In this document: one piece after another, positions 25,007 to 34,237 of the stretch
How the letters are laid out: each line of letters opens with the position of its first letter
Numbering within the stretch: position 1 is the stretch's first letter
Assembly (NCBI RefSeq): GCF_036014215.1
Contig: NZ_CP107921.1
Span: 1,497,501-1,561,500 of the forward strand
Origin: Streptomyces sp. NBC_00440
GTDB taxonomy: Bacteria; Actinomycetota; Actinomycetes; Streptomycetales; Streptomycetaceae
Length of the DNA stretch: 64,000 nt
Reading direction: 5' to 3'
Made by a program: the position numbers and the translations under genes
Notes under the pieces: model-generated
What the model saw: the letters and a program-made list of their open reading frames with translations, nothing else
Told to the model about the DNA's origin: nothing
Database searches by the model: none

Positions 25007-25942
25007 TTGATCATCGACACTCATATGCATCCCACGAACGTCGTGGACCAGGCGTGGCGCCACGACGGCGAGCCGTTCACCGGTGAGCGGACCCTGGCCA
25101 TGATGGACGGCCCGTACATGATCAACGGCAAGCCCCGCCGGATCGACTACGGCTGCATCATGCCCCCGCCCGGCAACAGCGTCTGGCAGGACGGGATGCG
25201 GGGCGGCCGCGAGGGCATCCGCGACTACATGGCGTACATCACCGAGCTGGTGACGACGTACCCCGACCGCTTCATCGGGAACTTCATGTACAACCCGCGC
25301 TTCGGGCCGGAGAACGGCGCGAAGGAGCTGGAGTTCCACGTCAAGGAGTACGGCTACAAGATGCTCAAGCTGCATGCCAACATGCATGCCTACCGGCCCG
25401 ACCGGGCGCTCGACTGGCTCCGTCCGGTGCTGCGGGTCTGTGACGAGCTGGGCGTCCTCGTCCTGATCCACACCGGCGACGGGCCGTACTCGATCCCGAC
25501 GCAGTTCTACCCGATCATCCGTGAGTTCCCGAACGTCAACTTCATCCTCGGGCACTTCGGCGTGCAGACCGGCGGCGTCTACTGCTTCGAGGCGCTCTAC
25601 ATGATCCTCGACTCGCCCAATGTGTACGGCGAGTCGGGGTGGCTGCTCCAGTCGCGGATCGTGGAGTTCGCCCAGCAGATGGAGAAGCACCAGCTGGTCT
25701 TCGGTACGGACTCGCCGCCCAACGAACCGGGCATGTGGGCCCGGGAGCTGGAGGTGCTCTGCGGCCCGCCGCCCCAGGGCATGAACCTCTCCGAGGAGCA
25801 TCTGGAGGGGTATCTCGGCAACAACGTGGCGAAGCTGCTGGGCCTGAAGCCCACTCCCCCGCCGCGCGACCAGGAGGAGGCGCGACTGCGCCTCACGGAC
25901 ACCTACGCCTCGCTGGACGCGGCCGGTACGTCGCGCGTCTGA
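25007..25942 (+). CDS. Amidohydrolase family 2 protein (ACMSD/decarboxylase-like)
   Basis: A 311-residue TIM-barrel metal enzyme related to 2-amino-3-carboxymuconate-semialdehyde decarboxylase and gamma-resorcylate decarboxylase. Ligands: HxH in DTHMHPTN (residues 5-7 of IIDTHMH), HTGDGPYS, ILGHFGVQTGG, and the aspartate in VFGTDSPP. The start must be the TTG at 25007 (GGGAAGGAACAGTACC upstream), since the next ATG at 25024 would delete the first metal histidine. The family decarboxylates or hydrolyses ring-cleavage products and carboxylated aromatics. It follows the Mo-hydroxylase by 82 bp. Confidence 0.88.
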   Translation: MIIDTHMHPTNVVDQAWRHDGEPFTGERTLAMMDGPYMINGKPRRIDYGCIMPPPGNSVWQDGMRGGREGIRDYMAYITELVTTYPDRFIGNFMYNPRFGPENGAKELEFHVKEYGYKMLKLHANMHAYRPDRALDWLRPVLRVCDELGVLVLIHTGDGPYSIPTQFYPIIREFPNVNFILGHFGVQTGGVYCFEALYMILDSPNVYGESGWLLQSRIVEFAQQMEKHQLVFGTDSPPNEPGMWARELEVLCGPPPQGMNLSEEHLEGYLGNNVAKLLGLKPTPPPRDQEEARLRLTDTYASLDAAGTSRV

Positions 25943-25970
25943 GGGCAGCGGTTCCGACGGTTCCGTCCCC

Positions 25971-26008
25971 GGGCCGGCCCGCCCCTCCTCGCAGGAGCGG
26001 GCCGGCCC
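25971..26008 (+). terminator. Hairpin within the catabolic cluster
   Basis: GGGCCGGCCCG (25971-25981) pairs with CGGGCCGGCCC (25998-26008), extended inside by CTCCT/AGGAG with a 3-nt bulge. It sits after the amidohydrolase, so the racemase-like and ubiD genes may be expressed at a lower level or from their own promoter. Confidence 0.7.
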
Positions 26009-26088
26009 TCCCTCCGCACATCCACCACGGACGCGGTCCACCACGGGCACGGTGCCCCGGCGTCCCCGGTACGGAAGCAGGTGCCGTC

Positions 26089-26829
26089 ATGCGGCGCATC
26101 GGTCATCTCGTCCCCTCCCCCTCCATCGGCGTCGAGCGCTGGTCGGGCCAGATCTGCCGCTCCGTCTCCATCGAGGCCGCCCATCCGGTCGCCCGCACCG
26201 CCCTGCCGGACGTGCTGTACGGGCCGGCGATCGCGCCCTCGCAGTCCGGTGAACTCACCCGCTCGGCCGCGCTGCTGGCCGACGCGGGCGCCGACGCCGT
26301 GGTCTGGAGCGGCAGTTCGAGCGATCTGCACGGCGCTGCGCACGGGCGGGCCGTGGCGCGCCGGATCGAGGAGGTGGCGGGCGTCCCCGCGTCGACCGTC
26401 ACGCTGGGCCAGCTCGATCTGCTCGCCCGCCGGGGGCTGACCTCGCTCGCGCTGGTCTCGCCGGGCTCCGAACAGGTCGCGGGGCGGCTCGCCGACACCT
26501 ATCTGGCGGCCGGATTCAGGGTGGTCTCGGTGACCGCGCTCGGGCTTTCCACGGCGCGGGAGGCCGCAGGACTCCCGGTGTCGCGGGTACGGAGACTGCT
26601 GGCCGGCGCCGACTCGCCGGACGCCCAGTGCCTGGTGGTGACGGGTACGGAGCTGCCGGTCGCGCCGGTGGCCGCGCTGCTGGAACGGGAGCTGGGCAAA
26701 CCGGTGTACGACGGCGCCCGGGTGGCGATCAGGACCGGGCTCGATCTGCTGGGCCTCACGGTCGGTGCTCCCGAGTGGGGCGAGCTGTTCTCGGTCGAGC
26801 AGCACGCGGGGGTCTGCTGTGACCACTGA
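26089..26829 (+). CDS. Asp/Glu racemase superfamily protein lacking both catalytic cysteines
   Basis: A 246-residue member of the aspartate/glutamate racemase, maleate isomerase and arylmalonate decarboxylase superfamily. The two half-site loops are recognisable: ADAVVWSGSSSDLHG (about 68-82), where maleate isomerases have YGCTSGS, and CLVVTGTELP, where the family has SCTNL. In both, the catalytic Cys position is Gly. A lone Cys precedes the second motif. Classical two-base racemisation is therefore unlikely. It overlaps the ubiD start by 11 bp, so the two are coupled. Confidence 0.78.
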   Translation: MRRIGHLVPSPSIGVERWSGQICRSVSIEAAHPVARTALPDVLYGPAIAPSQSGELTRSAALLADAGADAVVWSGSSSDLHGAAHGRAVARRIEEVAGVPASTVTLGQLDLLARRGLTSLALVSPGSEQVAGRLADTYLAAGFRVVSVTALGLSTAREAAGLPVSRVRRLLAGADSPDAQCLVVTGTELPVAPVAALLERELGKPVYDGARVAIRTGLDLLGLTVGAPEWGELFSVEQHAGVCCDH

Positions 26830-28222
26830 GCCGGCGGCGGGGCCGGTCCCGGCCGCCGCCTCCCAGGACCTGCGCGACTTCCTCGCCCGGTACACCGCCG
26901 ACCACCCCGACGACGTACTCAGCGTCGATGAGCGGATCGAGGGCGAGGACGTGGCCGCGCTCGTCCTGGAGCTGGCCGCCCGCGGCCGGGACGAGCTGGT
27001 GGTCTGCCGGAACGTCGCGGGGCTCGGCGCTCCCCTGGTCACCAATGTGTTCGCATCGCGCCGCCGTATCGCCCGCCTGCTCGGCACCGGTACGGCGGGG
27101 CTGCACCGCGCGTACCAGGCGGCGTCGGCCCGCCGGTGCGAGCCGCGGGTGGTGCGGGAGGGTCCGGTGCTCGACGTGGTGGCGGAGCCGGACCTCGGCG
27201 CGCTCCCGATGATCCGGCACTTCGCTTCGGACCGTGGCCCGTACATCACGAACGGCATCATCGCGGCGGAGGCACCCGCGTACGCCGAAGGCCGCTCGGG
27301 CAATCTCAGCTACCACCGCGCGATGGTGCACAGCCCGGGCGAACTGGCCACCAGCCTGCATTCGCGCGGCCATCTCTGGCAGTTGCTGCGGCTGGCCGAG
27401 GAGCACGGCGAACGGCTCCCGGTGGCCATGGTCGTCGGGGCGCACCCGCTGTTCATGCTGGCGGCGTCCGCCCGGGTGGGCGCGGACACCGACGAACGGT
27501 GTGTGGCGGGCGGCCTGTTCGGGGCGCCCCTGGAGGTGGTGCGGACACCGAAGTACGGGATACGGGTTCCGGCGAGCGCCGAGACGGTCCTTGAGGGGTT
27601 CATCGATCCCGCCCGCCGCGCCGATGAGGGTCCCTTCGGTGAGTTCTCCGGCTACTCGTCGGACCGCTCGACCCACAACGTACTGACCGTCGAGACGGTC
27701 CTGCGGCGCCGGGACGCGCTGCTCCTGGACGTGGTGGGCGGCAGCACCGCCGAACACCTCAACCTGGCGCGGGTGCCGCGCGAGTCGGAGATGGCGCAGA
27801 AGCTCATGGAGCGCTTCCCGGAGGTGACCGCGCTGCACTATCCGACCTCGGGCACCCACTTCCACGCGTACGTGGCGATGCGCGCCGGCCGCCCCGGCCA
27901 GGCCCGGCAGATCATGCTGGGGCTGCTCGGCTGGGACCCGTACCTCAAGACGGTGGTCGCGGTCGACGAGGACGTCGACATCACCCGGGACTCGCAGGTG
28001 CTGTGGGCGATGGCCACCCATCTCCAGCCGCACCGGGACGTCTTCCAGGTCGGCGGTCTGCCCGGCAGCCCCCTCGACCCGTCGTCCACGGCGGACGGCA
28101 CGACGTCCCGGATGGCCCTGGACGCGACCCGCGGCCCCGGCTTCGAAGGGGTACGGATCGAGGTCGCCCCCGGACGCACGGAGGCCGCGCGCCGTCTGCT
28201 CGACGGTCGCGCGGCCTCCTGA
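26819..28222 (+). CDS. UbiD family prenylated-FMN decarboxylase
   Basis: A 467-residue UbiD-type (de)carboxylase acting on aromatic, heteroaromatic or alpha,beta-unsaturated acids with prenylated FMN. Motifs: GRSGNLSYHRAMVHSPGEL and HSRGHLWQLLR for the cofactor pocket, and EGPFGEFSGYSSD containing the conserved acidic residues. GTG at 26819 begins VTTEPAAG inside the racemase-like gene. No ubiX (flavin prenyltransferase) is in the window, so the cofactor must be made elsewhere. It ends the cluster and converges on fabI. Confidence 0.9.
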   Translation: MTTEPAAGPVPAAASQDLRDFLARYTADHPDDVLSVDERIEGEDVAALVLELAARGRDELVVCRNVAGLGAPLVTNVFASRRRIARLLGTGTAGLHRAYQAASARRCEPRVVREGPVLDVVAEPDLGALPMIRHFASDRGPYITNGIIAAEAPAYAEGRSGNLSYHRAMVHSPGELATSLHSRGHLWQLLRLAEEHGERLPVAMVVGAHPLFMLAASARVGADTDERCVAGGLFGAPLEVVRTPKYGIRVPASAETVLEGFIDPARRADEGPFGEFSGYSSDRSTHNVLTVETVLRRRDALLLDVVGGSTAEHLNLARVPRESEMAQKLMERFPEVTALHYPTSGTHFHAYVAMRAGRPGQARQIMLGLLGWDPYLKTVVAVDEDVDITRDSQVLWAMATHLQPHRDVFQVGGLPGSPLDPSSTADGTTSRMALDATRGPGFEGVRIEVAPGRTEAARRLLDGRAAS

Positions 28223-28248
28223 GCGGTGTCCTGAGCGATACGGGCGGG

Positions 28249-29016
28249 TCAGGCGCCCATCATGTGCACGCCGCCGTCGACGTGGATGATCTCGCCGGTC
28301 GTCTTCGGGAAGAAGTCCGAGAGCAGCGCGACGATGCCGCGGCCGGCCGGCTCGGGGTCGGCCATGTCCCAGGCGAGCGGGGAGCGGCTGTTCCAGACGT
28401 CGGCCAGTTCCCCGAAGCCGGGGATGGACTTCGCGGCCATCGAGCCGATGGGGCCGGCGGAGATCAGGTTGCAGCGGATGTCCTGCTTGCCCAGGTCGCG
28501 GGCCAGGTAGCGGGAGGTCGCCTCAAGCGCCGCCTTGGCGGGGCCCATCCAGTCGTACTGCGGCCAGGCGTACTGGGCGTCGAAGGTGAGTCCGACCACC
28601 GAGCCGCCCTCGCTCATCAGCGGCAGACAGGCCATGGCCAGCGACTTCAGCGAGAACGCCGAGACGTGCATGGCCGTGGAGACCGACTCGAACGGGGTGT
28701 TGAGGAAGTTGCCGCCGAGCGCGTCCTGCGGCGCGAAGCCGATGGAGTGCACAACGCCGTCGAGCGAGCCGAGCTCGTCGCGGACCAGGTCCGCGAGCCG
28801 GTCGAGGTGCTCGGTGTTGGTGACGTCGAGCTCGATGACCTTGGCGGGCTTCGGCAGCTTCTTGGCGATGCGCTCGGTGAGGGTGGGCCGCGGGAAGGCG
28901 GTCAGGATGACCTCGGCACCCTGCTCCTGGGCCACCTTGGCGGTGTGGAAGGCGATGGAGGACTCCATCAGCACACCCGTGATGAGGATGCGCTTGCCGT
29001 CGAGAATTCCGCTCAT
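28249..29016 (-). CDS. fabI: Enoyl-[acyl-carrier-protein] reductase (NADH)
   Basis: A 255-residue FabI/InhA-type SDR, the final reduction of each fatty-acid elongation cycle. The glycine-rich start is GKRILITGVLMESSIA, and the family's Tyr-x6-Lys is YDWMGPAK, preceded by LTFDAQYAWPQ. HSIGFAPQDALGG and NLISAGPIGSMAAKSIPGF are typical. The ATG at 29016 lies 4 nt after the fabG stop, giving the fabG-fabI (mabA-inhA-like) operon. It is a predicted target of triclosan-type or isoniazid-like inhibitors by family. Confidence 0.96.
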   Translation of the reverse strand: MSGILDGKRILITGVLMESSIAFHTAKVAQEQGAEVILTAFPRPTLTERIAKKLPKPAKVIELDVTNTEHLDRLADLVRDELGSLDGVVHSIGFAPQDALGGNFLNTPFESVSTAMHVSAFSLKSLAMACLPLMSEGGSVVGLTFDAQYAWPQYDWMGPAKAALEATSRYLARDLGKQDIRCNLISAGPIGSMAAKSIPGFGELADVWNSRSPLAWDMADPEPAGRGIVALLSDFFPKTTGEIIHVDGGVHMMGA

Positions 29017-29020
29017 GTGA

Positions 29021-29737
29021 TCAGTGACCCATGCCCAATCCGCCGTCAACGGGGATGACGGCTCCAGTGATGTACGACGCGTCGTCGGAGGCGAGGAACC
29101 GCACCGTCGCGGCGATCTCCTCCGGCTGCGCGTACCGGCCGAGCGGCACCTGCGAGACGATGCCCGCGCGCTGCTCGTCGGTGAGCACCTTGGTCATGTC
29201 GGTGTCGACGAAACCGGGTGCGACTACGTTGAAAGTGATGTTGCGGGAGCCGAGCTCACGGGCGAGGGAGCGCGCGAAGCCCACCAGGCCGGCCTTGGAA
29301 GCGGCGTAGTTCGCCTGTCCGGCGGAGCCGAGCAGACCGACCACGGACGAGATGAGGACGACGCGGCCCTTCTTGGCGCGCAGCATCGCGCGGTTCGCCC
29401 GCTTCACGACCCGGAAGGTGCCGGTGAGGTTGGTGTCGAGTACGGCGGTGAAGTCGTCCTCGGACATCCGCATCAGCAACTGGTCCTTGGTGACACCGGC
29501 GTTGGCGACCAGCACCTCCACGGGACCGTGCTTCTCCTCGATCTCCTTGTAGGCCTGCTCCACCTGCTCGGTGTCGGTGATGTCGCACTTGACGGCCAGG
29601 AACCCCTGTTCGGCAAGCGCGGCCGGCTCGCCGGAGCGGTACGTGATCGCGACCTTGTCGCCTGCGTCTGCGAAAGCGCGGGCGATGGCAAGGCCGATGC
29701 CCCGGTTTCCTCCGGTGACGAGAACCGAGCGGCTCAA
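29021..29737 (-). CDS. fabG: 3-oxoacyl-[acyl-carrier-protein] reductase
   Basis: A 238-residue SDR. TGGNRGIG (8-15), NAGVTKDQLLMRM, ISSVVGLLGSAGQANYAASK (catalytic Ser, Tyr, Lys) and PGFVDTDMTKVL are FabG hallmarks; it reduces beta-ketoacyl-ACP with NADPH. Translation starts at TTG 29737 (TTG AGC CGC TCG) with AAAGGGTGATCCG upstream. It is first in the fabG-fabI pair. Confidence 0.96.
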   Translation of the reverse strand: MSRSVLVTGGNRGIGLAIARAFADAGDKVAITYRSGEPAALAEQGFLAVKCDITDTEQVEQAYKEIEEKHGPVEVLVANAGVTKDQLLMRMSEDDFTAVLDTNLTGTFRVVKRANRAMLRAKKGRVVLISSVVGLLGSAGQANYAASKAGLVGFARSLARELGSRNITFNVVAPGFVDTDMTKVLTDEQRAGIVSQVPLGRYAQPEEIAATVRFLASDDASYITGAVIPVDGGLGMGH

Positions 29738-29921
29738 CGGATCACCCTTTCGATAGCTGTGTGGTACTCACGCAAACTATCGGTCCTGCCCCACTTCGGA
29801 GGAATCGGCCTCCGACAGCGCCGCGTGGCGGTCCCTGTCGGGTCCCTACAGAAAGCATCTGGCAGCGGGACGCGTCCGCGCGACATGATGCGAGCGACCG
29901 GTCGTGACGACAGGAGACCTC

Positions 29922-31445
29922 GTGCCACATTCGATCGACGCAGCCTTCACGGCTCTGCCGCTGCGCGCCCTGGCCGACGCGGCGCTGGCCCGCGCCCGCG
30001 CGCTCGGCGCCGACCACGCCGACTTCCGCTTCGAACGTGTCCGCAGCGCGACCTGGCGGCTGCGGGACGCCCGGCCTGCCGGGTCGACGGACACCACTGA
30101 TCTCGGGTACGCCGTGCGGGTCGTGCACGGGGGGAGCTGGGGGTTCGCCTCCGGTGTGGACCTCTCGATGGACGCTGCGGCGCGGGTGGCCGGGCAGGCG
30201 GTCGCGATGGCGAAACTCTCCGCCAAGGTGATCAGGGCGGCCGGGTCCGACGAGAGGGTGGAGCTGGCGGACGAGCCGGTGCACCCGGACCGGACCTGGA
30301 TCTCCTCGTACGAGACCGACCCCTTCTCCGTACCCGCCGACGAGAAGACCGGGCTGCTGGCCGACTGGTCGGCGCGGCTGCTGCGGGCGGACGGTGTCGC
30401 CCATGCGGACGCCTCGCTGATGACCGTCCTGGAGAACAAGTTCTACGCGGACACCGCGGGCACCGTCACCACCCAGCAGCGGGTCAGGCTCCATCCGCAG
30501 CTCACCGCGGTGGCGGTGGACGCGGACACGGGTGAGTTCGACTCGATGCGCACCCTCGCGCCGCCGGCCGGGCGCGGCTGGGAGTATCTGACCGGCACGG
30601 GCTGGGACTGGGATGCCGAGCTGGAACGGATCCCGGAGCTGCTCGCCGAGAAGATGCGGGCGCCGAGCGTCGAGGCGGGGGCGTACGACCTGGTCGTGGA
30701 CCCGTCCAACCTCTGGCTGACCATCCACGAGTCGATCGGGCACGCCACCGAGCTGGACCGGGCGCTGGGGTACGAGGCGGCGTACGCCGGGACCTCCTTC
30801 GCCACGTTCGACCAGCTCGGCACGTTGGCGTACGGCTCCCCCGTGATGAATGTGACGGGCGACAGGACCGCCGAACACGGCCTGGCCACGGTCGGGTTCG
30901 ACGACGAGGGTGTGGAGGCGCAGTCCTGGGATCTGATCAAGGACGGCACCCTGGTCGGGTACCAGCTGGACCGCAGGATCGCGAAGCTGACGGGGCTCGG
31001 CCGGTCCAACGGGTGCGCGTACGCGGATTCGCCGGGGCATGTGCCGGTGCAGCGGATGGCCAATGTGTCGCTCAAGCCGGATCCTGGCGGGCTCTCGACG
31101 GAGGACCTGATCGGGGGTGTCGAGCGCGGGATCTATGTGGTGGGCGACCGGTCGTGGTCGATCGATATGCAGCGCTACAACTTCCAGTTCACCCAGCAGC
31201 GGGCATATCGCATCAGGAACGGGCAACTTGCCGGGCAGTTGCGGGATGTCGCCTACCAGGCGACGACGACGGACTTCTGGGGCTCGATGGAGAAGGCCGG
31301 CGGCCCGCAGACCTATGTGCTGGGCGGCGCCTTCAACTGCGGCAAGGCCCAGCCGGGCCAGGTCGCATCGGTCTCGCACGGCTGCCCGTCCGCCCTCTTC
31401 CGCGGCGTGAACATCTTGAACACCACCCAGGAGGCCGGGCGATGA
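29922..31445 (+). CDS. tldD: TldD-type metalloprotease
   Basis: A 507-residue PmbA/TldD family zinc peptidase. The HExxxH zinc motif is in WLTIHESIGHATELDRALGYEAAYAGTSF, and VQRMANVSLKP, DRSWSIDMQRYNFQFTQQRAYRI and GVNILN are conserved. TldD/TldE mature modified peptides (microcins, PQQ-like or RiPPs) and degrade CcdA. GTG at 29922 with GGAGACCTC upstream is preferred over the GTG at 29904. It is coupled to the next gene by an ATGA overlap. No RiPP precursor is visible nearby. Confidence 0.94.
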   Translation: MPHSIDAAFTALPLRALADAALARARALGADHADFRFERVRSATWRLRDARPAGSTDTTDLGYAVRVVHGGSWGFASGVDLSMDAAARVAGQAVAMAKLSAKVIRAAGSDERVELADEPVHPDRTWISSYETDPFSVPADEKTGLLADWSARLLRADGVAHADASLMTVLENKFYADTAGTVTTQQRVRLHPQLTAVAVDADTGEFDSMRTLAPPAGRGWEYLTGTGWDWDAELERIPELLAEKMRAPSVEAGAYDLVVDPSNLWLTIHESIGHATELDRALGYEAAYAGTSFATFDQLGTLAYGSPVMNVTGDRTAEHGLATVGFDDEGVEAQSWDLIKDGTLVGYQLDRRIAKLTGLGRSNGCAYADSPGHVPVQRMANVSLKPDPGGLSTEDLIGGVERGIYVVGDRSWSIDMQRYNFQFTQQRAYRIRNGQLAGQLRDVAYQATTTDFWGSMEKAGGPQTYVLGGAFNCGKAQPGQVASVSHGCPSALFRGVNILNTTQEAGR

Positions 31446-32851
31446 CCCCGTCGAACCGCACCAGCAGGCCGCACGAGATCGTCGAGCGTGCCCTCGCGCT
31501 GTCCACCGCGGACGGCTGTGCCGTCATCGCCGACGAGCATTCGAGCGCCAATCTGCGCTGGGCGGGCAATGCGCTGACGACCAACGGTGTGACCCGCGGC
31601 CGGACCCTGACCGTCATCGCGACCGTCGACGGCAAGGAGGGCACCGCGTCCGGTGTCGTCTCCCGGTCGGCGGTGACCGCGGCCGATCTCGAACCGCTGG
31701 TCCGGGCTGCCGAAGCGGCCGCCCGCGACGGTTCCCCCGCCGAGGACGCCCGGCCGCTGGTCACCGGGGTACCCGAGTCCGCCGGTTTCACGGAAGCGCC
31801 CGCCGAGACGACGTCGGCGGTCTTCGACGCCTTCGCGCCGGCGCTCGGTGAGTCCTTCGCCCGCGCGCGGTCCGGCGGGCGCGAGCTGTACGGCTTCGCC
31901 CACCACGAGATGACCTCCAGCTACCTCGGTACGTCCACCGGTCTGCGGCTGCGCCACGACCAGCCGAACGGCACGCTGGAGCTGAACGCCAAGTCCCCCG
32001 ACCGTTCCCGCTCCGCCTGGGCGGGCCGGGCCACCCGGGACTTCACCGACGTCGACCCGGCCGCGCTGGACGCCGCACTGGCGCAGCGGCTGCGCTGGGC
32101 CGAGCGCAGGGTGGCGCTGCCCGCCGGGCGGTACGAGACGCTGCTGCCGCCGACCGCGGTGGCCGATCTGCTGATCTACCAGTACTGGTCGTCGGCCGCC
32201 CGGGACGCGGCGGAGGGCCGTACGGTCTTCTCCCGGCCCGGCGGCGGGACCCGGCTCGGCGACCGGCTCTCCCCGCTTCCGCTGACCCTGCGCAGCGATC
32301 CGGCCGAGCCCGGTCTGGAGTCGGCGCCCTTCGTCCTCGCGCACTCCTCGGGCGACGACTCGTCGGTCTTCGACAACGGCCTGCCGCTCTCCCGTACGGA
32401 CTGGGTGCGCGAAGGCCGGCTGGAGCACCTGCTCACCACCCGGCACAGCGCGGAGCTGACCGGCCTCCCGGTGGCGCCCGCCATCAGCAATCTGATCCTG
32501 GAGGGCGGCGGGGAGCGTTCGCTCGACGAGATGGTGGCGGCGTCGGGGCACGACGGGCCCGCCCTGCTGCTGACCTGCCTCTGGTACATCAGGGAGGTCG
32601 ACCCGGCCACCCTGCTGCTGACCGGGCTGACCAGGGACGGTGTCTACCTCGTGGAGAACGGCGAAGTCACCGGCGAGGTGAACAACTTCCGCTTCAACGA
32701 GTCGCCGGTCGATCTGCTCTCCCGGGCCACCGAGGCCGGGCGTACGGAGCGGACGCTGCCGCGCGAGTGGGGCGACTGGTTCACCCGCGCCGCGATGCCT
32801 GCCCTGCGCATCCCGGATTTCAATATGAGTTCCGTCAGCCAGGGCGTATAA
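31442..32851 (+). CDS. tldE: TldE/PmbA-type protease subunit
   Basis: A 469-residue partner of TldD, same superfamily but without an HExxxH motif, as expected for the TldE/PmbA subunit that forms the heterodimeric chamber. Landmarks: DFTDVDPAALDAAL, LPPTAVADLLIYQYWSSAARDA, LEGGGERSLDEMV, CLWYIREVDPATLLLTGLTRDGVYLVENGEV, NNFRFNESPVDLL. ATG at 31442 overlaps the tldD stop. Confidence 0.92.
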   Translation: MTPSNRTSRPHEIVERALALSTADGCAVIADEHSSANLRWAGNALTTNGVTRGRTLTVIATVDGKEGTASGVVSRSAVTAADLEPLVRAAEAAARDGSPAEDARPLVTGVPESAGFTEAPAETTSAVFDAFAPALGESFARARSGGRELYGFAHHEMTSSYLGTSTGLRLRHDQPNGTLELNAKSPDRSRSAWAGRATRDFTDVDPAALDAALAQRLRWAERRVALPAGRYETLLPPTAVADLLIYQYWSSAARDAAEGRTVFSRPGGGTRLGDRLSPLPLTLRSDPAEPGLESAPFVLAHSSGDDSSVFDNGLPLSRTDWVREGRLEHLLTTRHSAELTGLPVAPAISNLILEGGGERSLDEMVAASGHDGPALLLTCLWYIREVDPATLLLTGLTRDGVYLVENGEVTGEVNNFRFNESPVDLLSRATEAGRTERTLPREWGDWFTRAAMPALRIPDFNMSSVSQGV

Positions 32852-32896
32852 CCTCTGGGACGTACTTCCAGCCACACCGAAGGAGACGCGAGACCC

Positions 32897-34165
32897 GTGA
32901 CGGACATCGTCGACGAGCTGAAGTGGCGGGGGCTCTTCGCCCTCTCCACTGACGAGGACGCATTGCGCAAGACGCTCGCGGACGGTCCCGTCACGTTCTA
33001 TTGCGGCTTCGACCCGACGGCGGCGAGCCTGCATGTGGGCCACCTCGTGCAGGTCCTCACCGTCCGCAGGCTCCAGCAGGCCGGTCACCGGCCGCTGGCG
33101 CTGGTCGGCGGGGCCACCGGCCAGATCGGTGACCCGAGGCCGACCGCCGAGCGGACGCTGAACGACCCGGAGACCATCGCCAACTGGGTGGGCCGGCTGC
33201 GCTCCCAGATCGAGCCGTTCCTCTCCTTCGAGGGGGAGAACGCGGCGGTGATGGTCAACAACCTGGACTGGACCGCGGGCCTGTCCGCGATCGAGTTCCT
33301 GCGGGACATCGGCAAGCACTTCCGGGTGAACAAGATGCTCACCAAGGAGTCGGTCGCCCGCCGCCTGGAGTCCGAACAGGGCATCAGCTACACGGAGTTC
33401 AGCTACCAGCTGCTCCAGGGGATGGACTTCCTGGAGCTGTACCGGCGGTACGGCTGCACGCTCCAGCAGGGCGGCAGCGACCAGTGGGGCAACCTCACGG
33501 CAGGGATCGACCTGATCCACCGCCTGGAGCCGGACGCGTCCGTGCACGCGCTGGGCACCCCGCTGATGGTCAAGGCGGACGGCACCAAGTTCGGCAAGTC
33601 CGAGAGCGGGGCCGTCTGGCTGGACGCGGAGATGACCACTCCGTACGCCTTCTACCAGTTCTGGCTGAATGTGGACGACCGCGATGTCTCCACGTACAAC
33701 CGCATCCTCAGCTTCAAGAGCCGCGCCGAGCTGGAGGAGCTGGAGCAGCTGACCGAGGAGCGGCCGCAGGCGCGGTCCGCCCAGCGCTCGCTGGCCGAGG
33801 AGCTGACCACGCTGGTGCACGGTGCGGACCAGTGCGCGGCGGTCGTCGCGGCGTCCAGGGCGCTGTTCGGCCAGGGTGAGCTCACGGAGCTCGACGAGGC
33901 GACGCTGAGCGCCGCGCTCTCCGAGCTGCCGCACACCGAGGTCGACGGCCTGCTGCCGGTCGTGGAACTGCTCGCCGACACGGGTCTTGTGCCGAGCCGG
34001 TCGGCGGCCCGCCGCGCCGTCAAGGAGGGCGGGGCCTACGTGAACAACGTGAAGGTCACCGGCGAGGACGCGGTGCCGGCGGCCGGGGATCTGCTGCACG
34101 GGCGGTGGCTGGTGCTGCGCCGGGGCAAGAAGAGCCTGGCGGCGGTCGAGGTCACGGGCGTCTAG
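32897..34165 (+). CDS. tyrS: Tyrosyl-tRNA synthetase
   Basis: A 422-residue class I aminoacyl-tRNA synthetase, charging tRNA-Tyr. The HIGH-type motif is HVGH in [19 protein letters not shown], the KMSKS-type motif is KFGKS, and [16 protein letters not shown] is the tyrosine pocket. The C-terminal S4 domain (about 355-420: [21 protein letters not shown]) binds RNA. GTG start at 32897 after GGAGACGCGAGACCC. I see no T-box. Confidence 0.97.
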   Translation: MTDIVDELKWRGLFALSTDEDALRKTLADGPVTFYCGFDPTAASLHVGHLVQVLTVRRLQQAGHRPLALVGGATGQIGDPRPTAERTLNDPETIANWVGRLRSQIEPFLSFEGENAAVMVNNLDWTAGLSAIEFLRDIGKHFRVNKMLTKESVARRLESEQGISYTEFSYQLLQGMDFLELYRRYGCTLQQGGSDQWGNLTAGIDLIHRLEPDASVHALGTPLMVKADGTKFGKSESGAVWLDAEMTTPYAFYQFWLNVDDRDVSTYNRILSFKSRAELEELEQLTEERPQARSAQRSLAEELTTLVHGADQCAAVVAASRALFGQGELTELDEATLSAALSELPHTEVDGLLPVVELLADTGLVPSRSAARRAVKEGGAYVNNVKVTGEDAVPAAGDLLHGRWLVLRRGKKSLAAVEVTGV

Positions 34166-34187
34166 GTCCTGTCGGTCTCAGCACATA

Positions 34188-34226
34188 CGTGAGGGGCGGC
34201 CGGTACGGAACCGGCCGCCCCTCACG
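34188..34226. terminator. Bidirectional terminator between tyrS and the GlsB-type gene
   Basis: A 16-bp perfect stem, CGTGAGGGGCGGCCGG with its complement CCGGCCGCCCCTCACG, and a 7-nt loop between two convergent genes. Confidence 0.88.
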
Positions 34227-34237
34227 CGTGCGTGGCG

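Noticed and set aside
22390..25020. Very long minus-strand frame opposite the molybdenum hydroxylase.
   Set aside because: The plus strand has all molybdopterin motifs. The antisense translation is His/Arg/Gly-rich low complexity.
29904..29921. Earlier GTG start for tldD.
   Set aside because: The GTG at 29922 has GGAG at correct spacing, and the six extra codons include that ribosome binding site.
31313..34099. Minus-strand frame of over 900 codons opposite tldE and tyrS.
   Set aside because: It is the shadow of two well-recognised genes.
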